From: Clarkia xantiana subsp. parviflora
Lineage: Eukaryota; Streptophyta; Magnoliopsida; Myrtales; Onagraceae
Length of the DNA: 64,000 nt
Assembly: GCA_036873135.1 (NCBI GenBank)
Contig: JAPTYO010000002.1
Coordinates: 23,090,452-23,154,451 of the forward strand
Reading direction: 5' to 3'
Part shown: positions 45,576 to 58,324 of the stretch, one piece after another
How the letters are laid out: the number at the start of each line of letters is the position of its first letter
How positions within the stretch are numbered: the stretch's first letter is position 1
The notes under the pieces: model-generated
Told to the model about the DNA's origin: nothing
The model's database searches: none
The model's input: only the letters and a program-made list of their open reading frames with translations
Position numbers and translations under genes: made by a program

Positions 45576-48500
45576 CTAGGTATTTACCCCGCGCATTGCG
45601 CGGGGTTCAATATTATCTCAAATAGTTGTTTATGTTGCCCTATGTATTATTATGTAGATGTTTTGTAAATTTTTAATTTATATATTCTAATTTATTTTTT
45701 CTTGATTTAGTCACTGTGAGAGGGTATAAGATTTAAAATTAAATAATATTATATTATTGTTATTTTGTTGACATTATCGAAAACAGTACATGTTAAAACA
45801 TGAAGATAAGTAGCTAAGAAAATTTGACCCGATGTGAATTGAAATTAGTCTAGGTGTGGAGTAAGCATGCTACGGGTGCTGCTCTCCTGATGAGGGCCCT
45901 AAAACCACCCCGCGGAAAAAAAAAAATATTTGAACTAAAATTTCCTAGCAATAAAGTCACATAACATACATTGTAGACACATTGGCCAATGCCTTCATAT
46001 TATCATAGTCAACATATATTCTATCCAATTTTTCACTCTAGTATATATATATATATATATATCCATATAAACTCAAGCTTTTTTTCCTTGTTCATGGCTC
46101 GTCAACATTCGGATCACTCTCAAAAGGCAAGAAGTTCCACTTTCAACTTTTAATTGTGTTACTGCAGTCACTTTACCATTTGAAGGACTCCTTGAAAATA
46201 AGTTATTGTCCTTGACCGCGAAGGTTTGAATTGGATAAATTATTTGTGTAGCTTTTGCTAGCTCCTCGTATGAAAATGAGCTGAAAGCTAGGGGAAGGTG
46301 ATATCTGGTGTGTTTGGAGGTTCAAACATTAACTGAGGTCCTGAAGAGCATATGAGATTTCATCTAAGGACAGTGTATTGGCCATTTTGATAATTTATCC
46401 TTAAACAGAACAGTAGAAGAATCGTCTGCGGAAGAACAGAGATTCAGCCATTGGCCATATGATATCCTGATGAAATTGAACAAAAGGTGATTGAAAGAAA
46501 ATAATAACAAAAAATATCTTGAAATTTATATCTATTATATAGCCACTTTTAACTTAAAAACCTCAGCTGAAATGTATCCTCTCAACCAGTTAAGAATCCT
46601 TATGCCATCAAGTTGAACTACTTCCGATGCCTACCTAAAAATCCAAAATGAAACCTCCAAAATGCAACATTAGCTATACCAAGATCAAAGACTGGAGAAA
46701 CATGCCTACTGATAAGCTGTTATCATTTCACATGGAAAGCATTTGTTTAGTTCTAATCAGCAAAAGCACAAGTGTAGTATATAGACCTCAGAATATGAGA
46801 TACACATAGAAAGGATGCAAAACTCAATAATCTTTAAAAATTAAGAGAGGTCACCAAAAAAATCAATAATCGGTAACAATAATGTTTCTTAGGGTGGTAC
46901 ACACAAAACACTGAGAAATTCACCACTTATAGTAATCCAGTTACCTATTAAAGACGGAATTCAAATAGATGCTCTATTTTCTTTAGTTCAATGGACTTTT
47001 GACCCATGATTTTCATGAATTCATATACGATTGAGTTGAACACCTCACATAATCATATATGTCAAACATCTAAGCAAAATATGAAAGTGAAAGCAATTTA
47101 TATGCAATTGAGTTTCATAAAGATTAAATAACAAATTTAGTCAACAACTCTAACTTTAGTATAATCTGTCAAATCATTCGTCTAAACTTTACATAAAGAA
47201 ACATGAATTCATGAACACAACAAAATATTGTAATTCACCTTAGTTTGTAGATCACATCCAGATATAATAAGAAAGAAAATAAAACCCAATGACAAAGAAG
47301 GTCAAACCAACTCACCCACCTCATGCTCCGCCTCGACGAAAATTTGCTCACCAACCGAATTCTCCTTTATCGCTGCTACAGGACTACCAAAAGCCAAATA
47401 TGGTGCATAATTAGAATAGTTAGACATATTCATTTGGACAATCCATTGAATAGTTGGCATGCAAATCAAGGAATCACCAAGTTCAGTACTACTTGGACTC
47501 AATAAATACTACTGACGATTTCACAGACACTCTGATAGTGAAGGCAACACTGCAAGAGTAGAATTATAGGAGGCAGTCATAAACTATCTGAAACAATTGC
47601 CGAATTGAATAATCATAATATCTACTTGACAAAACGTGTTCTTCTTTAGTATAGTTTCATCATAAAGGTCAAATAACACATTTAGTTAATAATTCTAATT
47701 TTAGTACAATCTGTCAAAGATAAAATCCAAATATCATAAAGAAACAAAACTCAAGTGCGAAAGAGACCGCACTCACATAAGTAGAACTTCGTGGACTCTT
47801 TAAATCTCGCAACATCAAAGAATCTCCTCATTAAACTGGTTGATGGTTTTGATTCAATCACTATCAAATATCAATCAAGTGCGATTGATTCATTGCTTCT
47901 CGCCAAATACTTTCTCCTCCCCTAACTCCTACTCCCACAATCGTGAATCCCTCATCGTCCTCTAGAAAATGGATCTCATCGGCTCCATCTCTATCCAGCC
48001 TCAGAGCCATCCGATTACTAAAATAAAGAAGTAGAAAGGTAGGGAAATAGCGCGTAGAAGTATGGGAAATGGAGCATTAATTTTCATTGAGTTACAAATA
48101 TTATTTTGATTGCGTTACAATTCTAGGTAATTACCAAATGTGTATCCCAGTTAGGAGGAAAAGATATTCAATCAATCAAATTTGTAACCGGTATATAGAT
48201 GGCAGAAAGATGGAATTGTAACCGGCGGAGTGGATCTTCGGATCCGACACTCAGTTGGAAATTGAAACCGACAATAGCATTGATGGATGGCAAGCCTCGA
48301 ATGATGGAAGGCAAACCGCGAATGATGAAACACCAGCTTTCAGTAAGAACAATCAAAACGAAACTGATTGAGCGTTAAGGAGAAACAAAATTGTCTAGTG
48401 TTGAAGAAGAAGAAGCCGAGAACAGGAGCATGACAGTCTCTTAGCCTGAGCATAAACAGAAAAAATAGAGGAGCGTGTAGACTACACGAGCCAATTAAAA

Positions 48501-48592
48501 ACCCAATAGCCTAGTTGGCAAAAAATTAGAAGCTTAGTCATTAATACCCAAAATGCATCCAATTATATTATATATAGATAGATAGATAGATA
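45576..48592 (-). mobile_element. Helitron, non-autonomous, about 3 kb
   Basis: The 3' terminus (minus) is a perfect 8-bp stem hairpin (45587-45605) plus CTAG at 45576-45579, identical in form to that at 41202. The 5' end is probably the TCTATCTATC-type terminus near 48592. No replicase is present. Parts of the interior have coding-like composition on the minus strand (47302-47502; about 47880-48010, with LEDDEGFTIVGVGVRGGES in frame). They look like exon pieces separated by AT-rich intron-like DNA, but I do not recognise the gene. Confidence 0.6.
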
Positions 48593-50012
48593 GATATTGG
48601 CAAAAAAAAATATTATATTTATTTATTACGGTGTTTTCTCTCCTACAACGTGTTTAGTCTTCATTAATGTTACTTGAGCTTCCAATTTAGAAAAAAAACT
48701 AGGTGTTTAAAAAATTTCCATTAATTACTAACAAATCATATTGAATAGTTTTTTTTTTTTCCCCTTAAAACACTAATAGATTGAGTGAACAATTTGACTG
48801 TATAAACCCTAAATGACTAAATTGGACGTTGGGTGAACCCTAGAGGGCTAAATTGGACGTACATTTTGGCCGAGTAAACCTTAGTGAGCTAAAATGGTTG
48901 GGTGAACTCAGTTTTAGCCGTTCACCCAGCCTAACGGTTCGTCCAATTTTAGCCCTATAAGGTTCACATAGCTAAAATGTTCACCCAATCTAATAAGGTT
49001 TTAGGGAAAAAAAAAAACTAAAACTTCCTAACCATTAATTACTATAGTTCTAAAAATAACTAAACTATAAAAATACTCAAAATCTAAACTCTAAAAAACC
49101 TTTTCTTGAAGAAAAAAAATACGAGAAAAAATTGCAACAATAATTTGTATTTATTTTTTTAACTAAAAAATTGCACGTGATAAATAGTATATTAAGAAAT
49201 AATTTTCATTAATTAAAAGTTTGCTGATGTGGAATTTTTTTTTCCAAATGTCACGCTTTTATTAGTTTGTCACTCCACGTGGCATTAGTGACGTGGTATA
49301 ACCGTCACACAAAATAATTTCTCCTTACAATATGTTTGAAAAAGATAGTTTTTTTGTACCATTATGTTTTAAAATGTATACATGTTTAAAAATTAATGGT
49401 ATTTTTTTTTTTTCAATTTCCCGTCCAAAATTATTGTCAAATTCAATTTAAATTTACAATTTCGCCGGATAATTTTCTAAATATTAAAATCAAGACCCAA
49501 TAACTTATACATGTCCCTAACTCGATTAAGACTCAACTGATCTCGAATCGTTACATGTCTGGTTTGACTCAATTGTAACATTTGTATACGCAATTATTGT
49601 TTAGTTGTGATATTTTGAAAATTAATATTTTAAATTTGTATATTTGAAATGTATTTAACAAAATTTTGTATAGATAATTGAAGAAAGTACCAATTATTAA
49701 GTTTTGAAACATTTATATTTTAAAACAAAATAATTTTAAAAAACATATTTTTCAAACACAGTTGTATATTTTTAACGCAGCGGAACGTTCTCGTATCTGT
49801 TTTACATATTTTTTTATAAGAAACTATGTTAAATCTTCAGTAAAAAAAAAAAAATTGGCAATGCCTACCCCATTTTAAAGGGTCTTGACTTTGTCACTTT
49901 ATTCATATATTTGACTTAGTTTACACAATAAAATTATCTATATGATAATATGAGTAATAACATACACCTACGTATACGGTCTATCATTCCTACCTGAAAT
50001 CCTTGCCACTTA
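48593..50012. other. AT-rich intergenic DNA with a partial inverted repeat
   Basis: Around 48780-49010 the phrases 'gggtgaaccctagagggctaaattgg' and, inverted, 'ccaattttagccctataaggttcac' pair over several tens of bases. This is a likely old foldback element without clear ends. The rest shows nothing I can name. Confidence 0.4.
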
Positions 50013-50755
50013 GGGGGCGTTTGGATGGACGTAATGTAAAATTACTTGAAATGTGAGATTACAAGGAATGTGAGCTACGTAATGTAATGTTAGATTGCAG
50101 TGTTTGATTGTGCTATAATGTAGAATATAATATTAGATTACAGTGTTTTGGTATGTGTTGTAATGTGACATTATTATTATTATATTAATCTATATAAGAT
50201 TATATTATATCTTAATATGATAAGATTTAAAATAATATATATTTTGACAACAACTAAATTCTTAAATATTATGTGTGTGGTTGATTCTATAGTCATTTAT
50301 GAATTCTAAATACTAAATATTTCAACTCAATGCGCACAACTACTAAAATTATATATAGTTTTATAAGACAATTTTCATAAAAAAGTAACGGAAAAGACTT
50401 ACTCATTTTATACGAACATCATATTCATTATTATTTATTATAATAATGAATTATGAAGTATATAAAAAATAAAAAAACTAATAATAATAACAATATTATT
50501 ATTATTAGTATATACTGTAAAGATAATACAAAATATTATCTATTTAATAAACAATAATAAAATTATATACTCCGAATGTTAGACGTAACATCACATTACA
50601 TCCGTTTTTGGATGTAATTTCACAATATGTTGAATGAAATTTGGACGTAATCTCAGATTACAATGGACATTACATTACATTGCACATTACGTCATTTGGT
50701 CAAACAACGTAATGTGAATGTAATTACATCCCACATTACATTCATCCAAACACTC
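50013..50755. mobile_element. PIF/Harbinger-type MITE, 743 bp
   Basis: The ends read GGGGGCGTTTGGATGGACGT and, inverted, GAGTGTTTGGATGAATGT. TTA target copies lie at 50010-50012 and 50756-50758. The subterminal areas are full of 'acattac' and 'gtaatgt' words. It has no transposase. It ends about 500 bp upstream of the 1R-MYB start codon. Confidence 0.75.
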
Positions 50756-51082
50756 TTAGAATATACTTCTGGTGTAATCGTCTCTACTAAATAAATAATA
50801 AAAAAAATTTGGCCACAAATTATATATAATATAATAAATAATAAAAAGTCTATAATGTAAGTTGTTATGTAAGATCTTATTGCCGTGTATACCAAGACAA
50901 AAATACAAGTAGGCAGTGATAATATTATTACCAAAAAGAAAATACAACTAGTGATGAGTTGGCGAGTCTATTTAGTATCAAACAATTATTACATGCAAAT
51001 TCGAGGACGACATTTAACATCGTAACCCAATTTAATAATAAGAAAATATATCCCCCAATTATTCGCACCAAATCTCTTATCA

Positions 51083-51092
51083 CTTATATAAG
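51083..51092 (+). promoter_or_regulatory. TATA box of the 1R-MYB gene
   Basis: The word ttatataagg lies about 170 bp ahead of the ATG. It fits a start site near 51115-51125 and a 5' untranslated region of about 140 bp. Confidence 0.5.
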
Positions 51093-51262
51093 GATAATGG
51101 ATATTGATTTGATTCGTCTCTCCTTGGAAGCTTAATAAAGGCGCAGGACGTATAAAATCAGACAACCCCAGAAACCAGCCCTAAATCACCTTCATTCACT
51201 CTCGCATCCCCAGATCCAATTTTGATCCGTCAACAGATTCGAGGGTGTTCCTTCCGGCCACC

Positions 51263-53586
51263 ATGACGAGGCGCTGCTCTCACTGCAGCCACAACGGACA
51301 CAACTCCCGCACCTGCCCCAATAGAGGCGTCAAGCTGTTCGGGGTCCGATTGACTGATGGCCCGATCCGTAAAAGCGCCAGTATGGGCAACCTCAGCCAC
51401 TACGCGAGCCTCCAGCTCAACAGCTCGGCTTCTCCTGGCGAGCCGGCGCTGGACCACGCCGCCGCCGCCGAGGGGTATGCTTCTGAGGACTGCGTGCCGG
51501 GCTCGTCGTCTAGTTCTCGCGAGAGGAAGAAAGGTACTTCTTTTGTGCTTGATTATGCTCGATTTTGGCTAAAGGTGTAATTTTTAATTGCTTCCGTGCA
51601 CAATTGGATGTTGCTTGCTTTTTGTTGCTCATCATTGACTACGTTGTTGAGGTGTATAATTAAATGTGTCATGTTGTGTTGGAGAACCAGATTAGGTATT
51701 TGACAATACTTAGTTTTGTTGGGCCCTCTATTGTGTTCTGCTCAGTGCTGACTTGTCTGTTTTTGGGTAGTTTTGGTTGTTAATCAAGGCAGTTCTTAGT
51801 ATTCATCTATCAATGATTATTATCATTGTGTAGTTGCATAGTATTAGATTCTGTGTAATTGATGATTTGAGCTGCAATTCATAATTTTATTTTGTTTGAT
51901 TTTTGTGGGTTGTGTAAAAGAACATGGATTTGGTCCCAATTTATTGACATTGAGGTCGTAATATATTATTTTTTGTGTTTTTTTAGGTACTCCGTGGACA
52001 GAAGAGGAACACAGGATGTTTCTGCTAGGTCTGCAGAAGCTCGGGAAAGGCGATTGGAGGGGAATTGCTCGGAGTTATGTTCCTTCTAGAACTCCTACTC
52101 AAGTAGCAAGCCATGCTCAGAAATATTTCATAAGGCAGTCTAATGTGTCGAGGAGAAAAAGACGTTCTAGTCTTTTCGACATTGTAGCAGATGAGGTTAG
52201 TATCAGAATTATCATACCATACATGATTTGTTACAAATACAAGTAGTAAAAATGTAAAGCATGGGTCATTGCTCTTCTGTGTAGATATAGATATAACGTA
52301 GAAAATGTATTGGTTGGGATCATGACGTTCTTTTCATTAGAGACAATTGCAGAAAAAAACATGTCCTAGGTTTGTTGAGGCACTACCCTAATCCAAGGGC
52401 ACCCAGTTTGGTTTCAGGGAAAGAGATGATTTGGTTTCATGACTAATTAAGTTTGAAACCCAAATGGGATAATGATGTTCTTTCATTAGAGACCCCAGAC
52501 CATTGCAGATAAAACACATCCTAGGTTTCACTACCCTAATCTAAGGGCATCTAGTTGCCTTAAGGCATCCAGCTTAGGTTTTTTTTTTTTTTTTTAACTT
52601 CTAGGTACTTATCATATGCTTGTTGCATCTTCTTCTTGATATATGTATCAAAGATTCCATTTTTGTTTATTATTGCAATCTACTAACTAACTTTTTTATT
52701 ACTGCAATTTATTACCCTTTTAATCTAGTTAACTAGATTCAAACAACAACCAAAATAGGGTGGTTAATACATACATATAAAAGATGGTGCAACAACATGC
52801 AAGTGTTTAGGTACCCAAAAGTTAAAAAAAAAAGAAAAGCAAAATCTTGTACCAATTCCTCTCATGGAGACATGTTAGGTACTGCACCCCAGAATAAATG
52901 ATTTTGATCCTTAACTTTTAGTTTCAAATGGATCGAGTCCATTCCACAGTCAAGATTTATCATGAACATGATCAATGGATAAGATTCTGGCACCGCATTC
53001 ACCCAAAAATACTGATGATGTGGCAGAATCTCATCCGTTAATCATTTCCAGGATCAACTACTACATTCCCAAAAAACCACCATTTAACCTTATGGATTTC
53101 ATTGCACTGCAGGGAGGTGAAGAACCTATGGACCTACATGAACATGACCCACATGATCATTTCTTCGCCCCTAAGGAATCACACTCGGAAACACAGTACA
53201 ACAGCTCATTACCTCCTCAAGAAGAAGAATGTGAAACAATGGAGTCGACCAATACAAACAATGCAGATGTCATTGCCCCTCCAATGCCTGAGACCTCACA
53301 ACCATACTACCCCATGCTATACCCCGCTTACTTCCCGATCGCCTTCCCCATGTGGGTGGGACCCGGAAATAGTAACCAAGAAGTGCATGAGGTTCATAAG
53401 CCTCAAGCACTTCACTGCAAGAACCCGATCAATGTCGATGAATTGGTGGGCATGTCAAACCTCAGCTTAGGAGAACCTTCTTTGTCTCTGACGCTTTTTA
53501 ATGGTTCGTCCAGACAGTCGGCTTTCCATGCAAATAAGGTTTCCCCAGGTAGTTCGAGCGGCAGCCCTGTTCCAGCAGCCCTGTAA
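51263..53586 (+). CDS. MYBS3/KUA1-type 1R-MYB transcription factor
   Basis: Three exons: 51263-51533, 51987-52195 and 53113-53586. They join to 317 codons and all introns are GT-AG. The start ATG sits in gccaccATGa. Residues 5-18 form a CX2CX4HX4C zinc knuckle ([14 protein letters not shown]), characteristic of this subfamily. Residues about 92-138 form the MYB repeat with TPWTEEEH and the SHAQKYF signature. The C-terminus has [18 protein letters not shown], an EAR-like LSLTL motif (about 284-288) and RQSAFHAN. Rice MYBS3 is 308 residues, so the length fits. Known members repress sugar- and growth-related genes by binding TATCCA-like sites and respond to cold, sugar or cell expansion cues. 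I infer the same general role. The exon 3 start was chosen because an in-frame stop (52969-52971) blocks earlier acceptors. Confidence 0.9.
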
Positions 53587-55536
53587 AACAGCTCCGTTTG
53601 AACTGAATCATCGCCTCCTCTGTTAATACGATAGAAATCTGGTTATGGGGTTAGTGGAAAGGCTATGTAGGTTACTTGATGAAGTTGTGTTTCTAGCAGT
53701 AGAAAGAAATCAGTTGACTAAGAACCGTATACATATTAAGGCATGTCCATGTTTTTTTTTTTGCTGCCTGTTATAAGTTTTTGTTTACTTATGTTTTAAT
53801 TATGATATCATCAGGTTGTCTGGTTTGTTGATGGAGAACACTGGCAGTTCTGATTCTATAATTTTAGAACATGTGTTTCTATTATGCTTCAAAAATTGAC
53901 TTGTGCTATTTATGTTTATTGACAGTTATATAAATAGCAAGACCTAAATTATAAGGTTTAAACCGACAGTTGGTATCTAACTTTCAGACTTTCAAATTTC
54001 AATGTTTTATTATTTTCCTTATATATTACAAATAAATCTAATTTAGTTTTTATTATGTGGTAGCGAAGTCTACTATATGTTGTTGGCCAAAAGAAAAAAA
54101 AGAAGATAAACTTGTCTTGGCTATGATCCAAACAGGGACCCTATCTAATTGACTAATATAATAACAAGGGTTAAAAGTTTTTTTTTTTTTTTGCATAATA
54201 TGTTTGATGGAGGGTTAAGTCCATCGAGTCAATGGTTCGAGTTGAAGAAATTATGACTAATTAAAAAAAAAATGATATATTAGAGGAACTAAATTGAAAA
54301 AAAAAAGTGTAGCATGTAGATGTAGGATAAGTTGTATTAATTTGCATATGCTACTTAAATATAAGTAACAGATGCATACAAAATCTATAGATTGCAAACG
54401 TATTACTAAAATTCTAAAATAATGTTATACTAAATGTCAATTTTAATCAAACATCTTGTATTAAAATATATTTTAACACTAATAACAATAACAATAGTGA
54501 TAATTAAAATAAAGTAATCTATTAATCAGCTATTATATATGCCGCTCCTTGTTTTCTTTACTCACTTAACTTCTATATGTCTGTATATGCTCAAGCTCAA
54601 CAACTCTTGACAAACAAGTGAATGTGAATATAGCAATAAATTTATTAACCTGTCTCCCATTTGCTAAGGTCAAACTTTCTCTAAAGAAAATTCAAAATTA
54701 TTCAGTGTGTATATTATGTGCGAGTAGCTATACTCGCGAGATGTCACCTTAAAAATATATTTTTTTTTAAAAAAAATAGCCATTCACTCGTATGTTTATA
54801 ATGTTCTTCTCCTTATATGAAAATTTAGGTTTTAGTAGCGAGAATACATACATTTTTTTCATAAGCTTGTTACACTAATTTAATTATAAAGTAGAATTAC
54901 TAGAGCACATCTAATTTCACTTAAATAAAGTTTATAAATTCGAGAACTGTAGAATTTTTTGTAACAGGTTTTATATTATGATACTCAAAATTAAAAAAAT
55001 AGTATTATAGTAATAAATTAATGAAATCAATTTGTATATATAGTCCTCAAAATTATATGATATTAGTGTAAATAATATCAATTAAAATAGTGTAATATTG
55101 GATTTTTTTTAAAGTAGTGTCAGATTATTTAGTGTTTTTTTTTAAATGCATATTAGAAGCATAAATTTATTAGTTGTGTCGTGTGGTGAGTTAATTAGAC
55201 TATATAGAGGTCCAGAAGTTTTAGAGTAGTGATCATAAAGTTGTAGAATTATGCATGGTTAATAAGACGTGTGATTATATGAGTGTTGGACAACTAACTA
55301 ACTAACTATATTATAAAGATGAGATGAGGAAGATGGAGTGTAGAAGTGGTAGTTGGGGAGCGAGGAAGGGTAGATGTAGTTTGTAGTTGTAATGACACTT
55401 CAAACCTCAAATCACTTTCCTCCATTAATGAAGTAGAAACTACCTAACTAAATAACTCCTCTACTGCTTAGCATCCTTAATTAAACAATTAATTATTACA
55501 ATACGCCATTCCATTTAGCAGTCCTTCCTTTCCTTG
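53587..55536. other. Spacer between the two MYB genes
   Basis: It holds the 3' end of the 1R-MYB gene, then AT-rich sequence. A (TA)n tract at 55537-55558 begins just after it. No further genes or bounded elements are seen. Confidence 0.5.
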
Positions 55537-55558
55537 TATATATATATATATATATATA
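55537..55558 (+). promoter_or_regulatory. TA-rich core promoter of the R2R3-MYB gene
   Basis: A run of alternating TA starts about 65 bp ahead of the start codon and is followed by a CT-rich leader (cccctctctattctctcagc). It could act as the TATA element, although a simple repeat can look alike. Confidence 0.4.
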
Positions 55559-55601
55559 TCCCCTCTCTATTCTCTCAGCTCATTAATTGTAGAAAAAGAA
55601 A

Positions 55602-56467
55602 ATGGCACCCTGCAGCAGAATTAATAAAAAGGGAGCATGGACAGCAGAGGAAGACGCCAAATTGTCGCATTATATTGACATTCATGATTCCAACCCCAAG
55701 AAATGGAAGACCATTGCTGCTAAGTCAGGTAGCTAGTTTCCCTAATATTTATCGTGTTGAATGGATTAGATGGAATAATTGATAGATTTGAAGAATGTTT
55801 GTGTGTGTGTATATTGCAGGAGTGAATAGAAGTGGGAAGAGTTGCAGACTGAGGTGGTTGAACTACCTCAGACCCAACATCAAGAGAGGCAATATTTCTG
55901 ATGACGAGCAGGATTTGATTATCCGACTTCACAACCTCCTCGGCAACAGGTAGCTACTCACCACTTCACAATATAATAATTATTATTTTCTCATTTTTTA
56001 CTTACTCATCTTAGTATGTATGATCGAGGATGTTTTGAATTATAGGGGTTCCTTTTTTGTTATTATTTAGGTGGTCACTGATAGCGGGGAGAATTCCGGG
56101 AAGAACCGATAACGAAATTAAAAATTATTGGAATTCTTATTTGAGCAAGAAATTAATATTACAAAACAAAAAATATCAAGTTGAAACACCATCATCCAAC
56201 AAGGGTACCGCTACAGATCAGCCATCATCATCAACATCACTCCAATCCTGCAAGGCCCCAGAAGTGGTGGTCCAAGAAGATGAGGGGGAGAATTATGATC
56301 AATTTGGAGGAGGAGGAGTTATTGGGGGCTTAGATAGTAATTTCAACTTAGATGATATATTTGATTTCTCCGACACTGGGACCTTAGGTCTTGATTGGGT
56401 CGATAACTTCCTTAAACTAGACGATGAAGTCCAACTAGATACAAAAGATGAACCCCCACGCCAATAA
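55602..56467 (+). CDS. R2R3-MYB transcription factor, TT2/C1-like
   Basis: Three exons: 55602-55728, 55820-55949 and 56071-56467, joining to 217 codons. The splice sites (GT-AG) lie at the positions usual for R2R3-MYB genes. R2 has Trp 13, 35 and 55; the gap between the first two is two residues longer than normal. R3 has Ile 68, Trp 87 and Trp 106. The bHLH-partner motif [DE]Lx2[RK]x3Lx6Lx3R is complete (Asp74, Leu75, Arg78, Leu82, Leu89, Arg93). The R3 sequence IKRGNIS…[20 protein letters not shown] is nearest to TT2/C1-type flavonoid regulators. The C-terminus is acidic, ending with [13 protein letters not shown], a likely activation region. I infer a partner in a MYB-bHLH-WD40 complex controlling pigments or epidermal traits. 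The exact clade is uncertain. Confidence 0.9.
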
Positions 56468-58324
56468 TCATGAAAGAAGAAGAAGATACTATCTACAGTC
56501 TCTTCATAGTACTTGTGTGTGTTCAACATATATATTTATGTTCCACGGTCAAAATAAACATAACAAGTTTCACAATCTATGTAAATCAACATGCAAATGT
56601 TACTATCTTATTTGATGCAATACCATGTTCATTGAATGTTGTTTTTCCTCTTAAAGTTCTTCGTCTGGGTGATTTTTATTTTATTAATGAAAAACAATGT
56701 CACGTGGCAGTAAATATTTTTTACAAATAAAGACAGAAAAAGTCTTATGTTTTTGGTTTAGTAAATGATTTTTTTTTTGGCCGGCAGGTGCAACAATTAA
56801 ATGATTTTAGGTGGCTATCTAGAATCTAGATAGTAGATATGTCGCTGCTCATCGGGTGAAATTAGTAGCTTTCTTGCGCTTAAACATTAATTAAGACTGT
56901 TTCTGATTTGTGTGTCAATAATTATCTCGATTTAAATTTATTGAACACGTAAGGTAAATTTATAGTGCTATATTTTACAAATATGAATACACCACAATTT
57001 TTTTTGTACGCATTGTGCTAAATTATTCATTTGTACATTCTTTATATGAGATTATGAAGTCTTTAAAAAAAATTCTTATATAGCAAAACATTGTGAATTA
57101 ATTGTTAAATTTCACATTGGACCGAGCCAAACTCAACAGGCTAAGAGTGAGCAATTATTTACACAAGTGTGGATTCCATCCTAAAACCAATTGGTAATAG
57201 AAGGACGTAACTCACTTGCTTATATTGTTGCTTTACTCCATCAAACTCATCGGTGTGAGATATATTATCACCACTCACGGTGAACTTCAACATTAATATG
57301 TCAATATTTACATGTTGTAATATATGTCAGACAAATTCTAAAAATTAAACTACTAATTAGTGTTTTAAAAGATATTGAATAAGATTTGTTAAGAAAAAAA
57401 AATACTCAATAATTAAACATACTAGCACAACTTTATTGTGTATGTCGTGTTGAGTTAACACGAAGACAAAAAAAAAAAAAAGTATATTGTACTAATTGTT
57501 TTCGTGTATTGTGCTATATACTTGTAATGAATACACATTTTTTTTCGTGTGTACCTGTCGTGGTATGGAAATTGCTGACCCTACAACTAATTATGATTAA
57601 ATAGAACACGTGCTTCAATTTTTCAAAGTCGAATTCTTAATAATAATAAAATAAAACCCCATCCCAGTTATTTCTTTGTTTTTTTCTACCTCATTGATCG
57701 ACAATGGCCCAACATCACAATCATCTTTACCTAAAAAAAATCACTATCATACGTTGCCCAACTACACGAAGTAGCAAAAATATAAGCTCCTGCAAAGTCC
57801 ACCCTGGACCATTAATCTTAACCGTGGTCAAAGAAAGATGATCCTACATAATGAGGATGGAGGATCTAACTTGGAGTACATGTAGTGATAAATATCAGAA
57901 CACGGCAACTATAACTAACAGTCATAGATAGACCAGTAGGCAGTAGCCCAGTAGTGCTGCTATTAAAGTTAATTGTGCAAAGCACCCTAATGTCAGAAGA
58001 AAAGGATAGCAAGTGCCACTAGTCACATAAACTTGTCTAATTAAGTTGCATTTATGAGCAAAGCTACAACAACTTCAAGTATCAATAATTAATATAACTC
58101 GACGAGCTACACGCATAGAGAAAAATAATAATCATTAATTAGCACCTACCTAATTAATGCTATCTATATATTTACGGTGGTATGGTATCATATATTGGGC
58201 ATGCAATCAAATGTCTAATTTATGTACATACCTGGTGAAGGAAACTTGTTGTTTAAGATTTCACTCTGCATGAGAGACTTGAATCTTACTCAACCGGTTA
58301 AACCATATAGAATAGAATGCTATA
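56468..58324. other. Intergenic DNA downstream of the R2R3-MYB gene
   Basis: Mostly AT-rich, with no supported genes. A plus-strand frame at 56470-56730 directly follows the stop codon and is most likely 3' untranslated sequence. Confidence 0.45.

Noticed and set aside
52975..53112. Upstream start (ATG at 52975) as the beginning of a separate 203-codon gene
   Set aside because: The downstream sequence continues the 1R-MYB protein as in MYBS3. An acceptor at 53111-53112 restores the frame, so 52975-53112 is intron sequence.
54205..54260. tRNA-like words near a 'ggttcgagtt' stretch
   Set aside because: No cloverleaf can be drawn and the A box is missing.
56470..56730. 86-codon plus-strand frame directly after the R2R3-MYB stop
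   Set aside because: No family resemblance and an AT-rich composition fit a 3' untranslated region.
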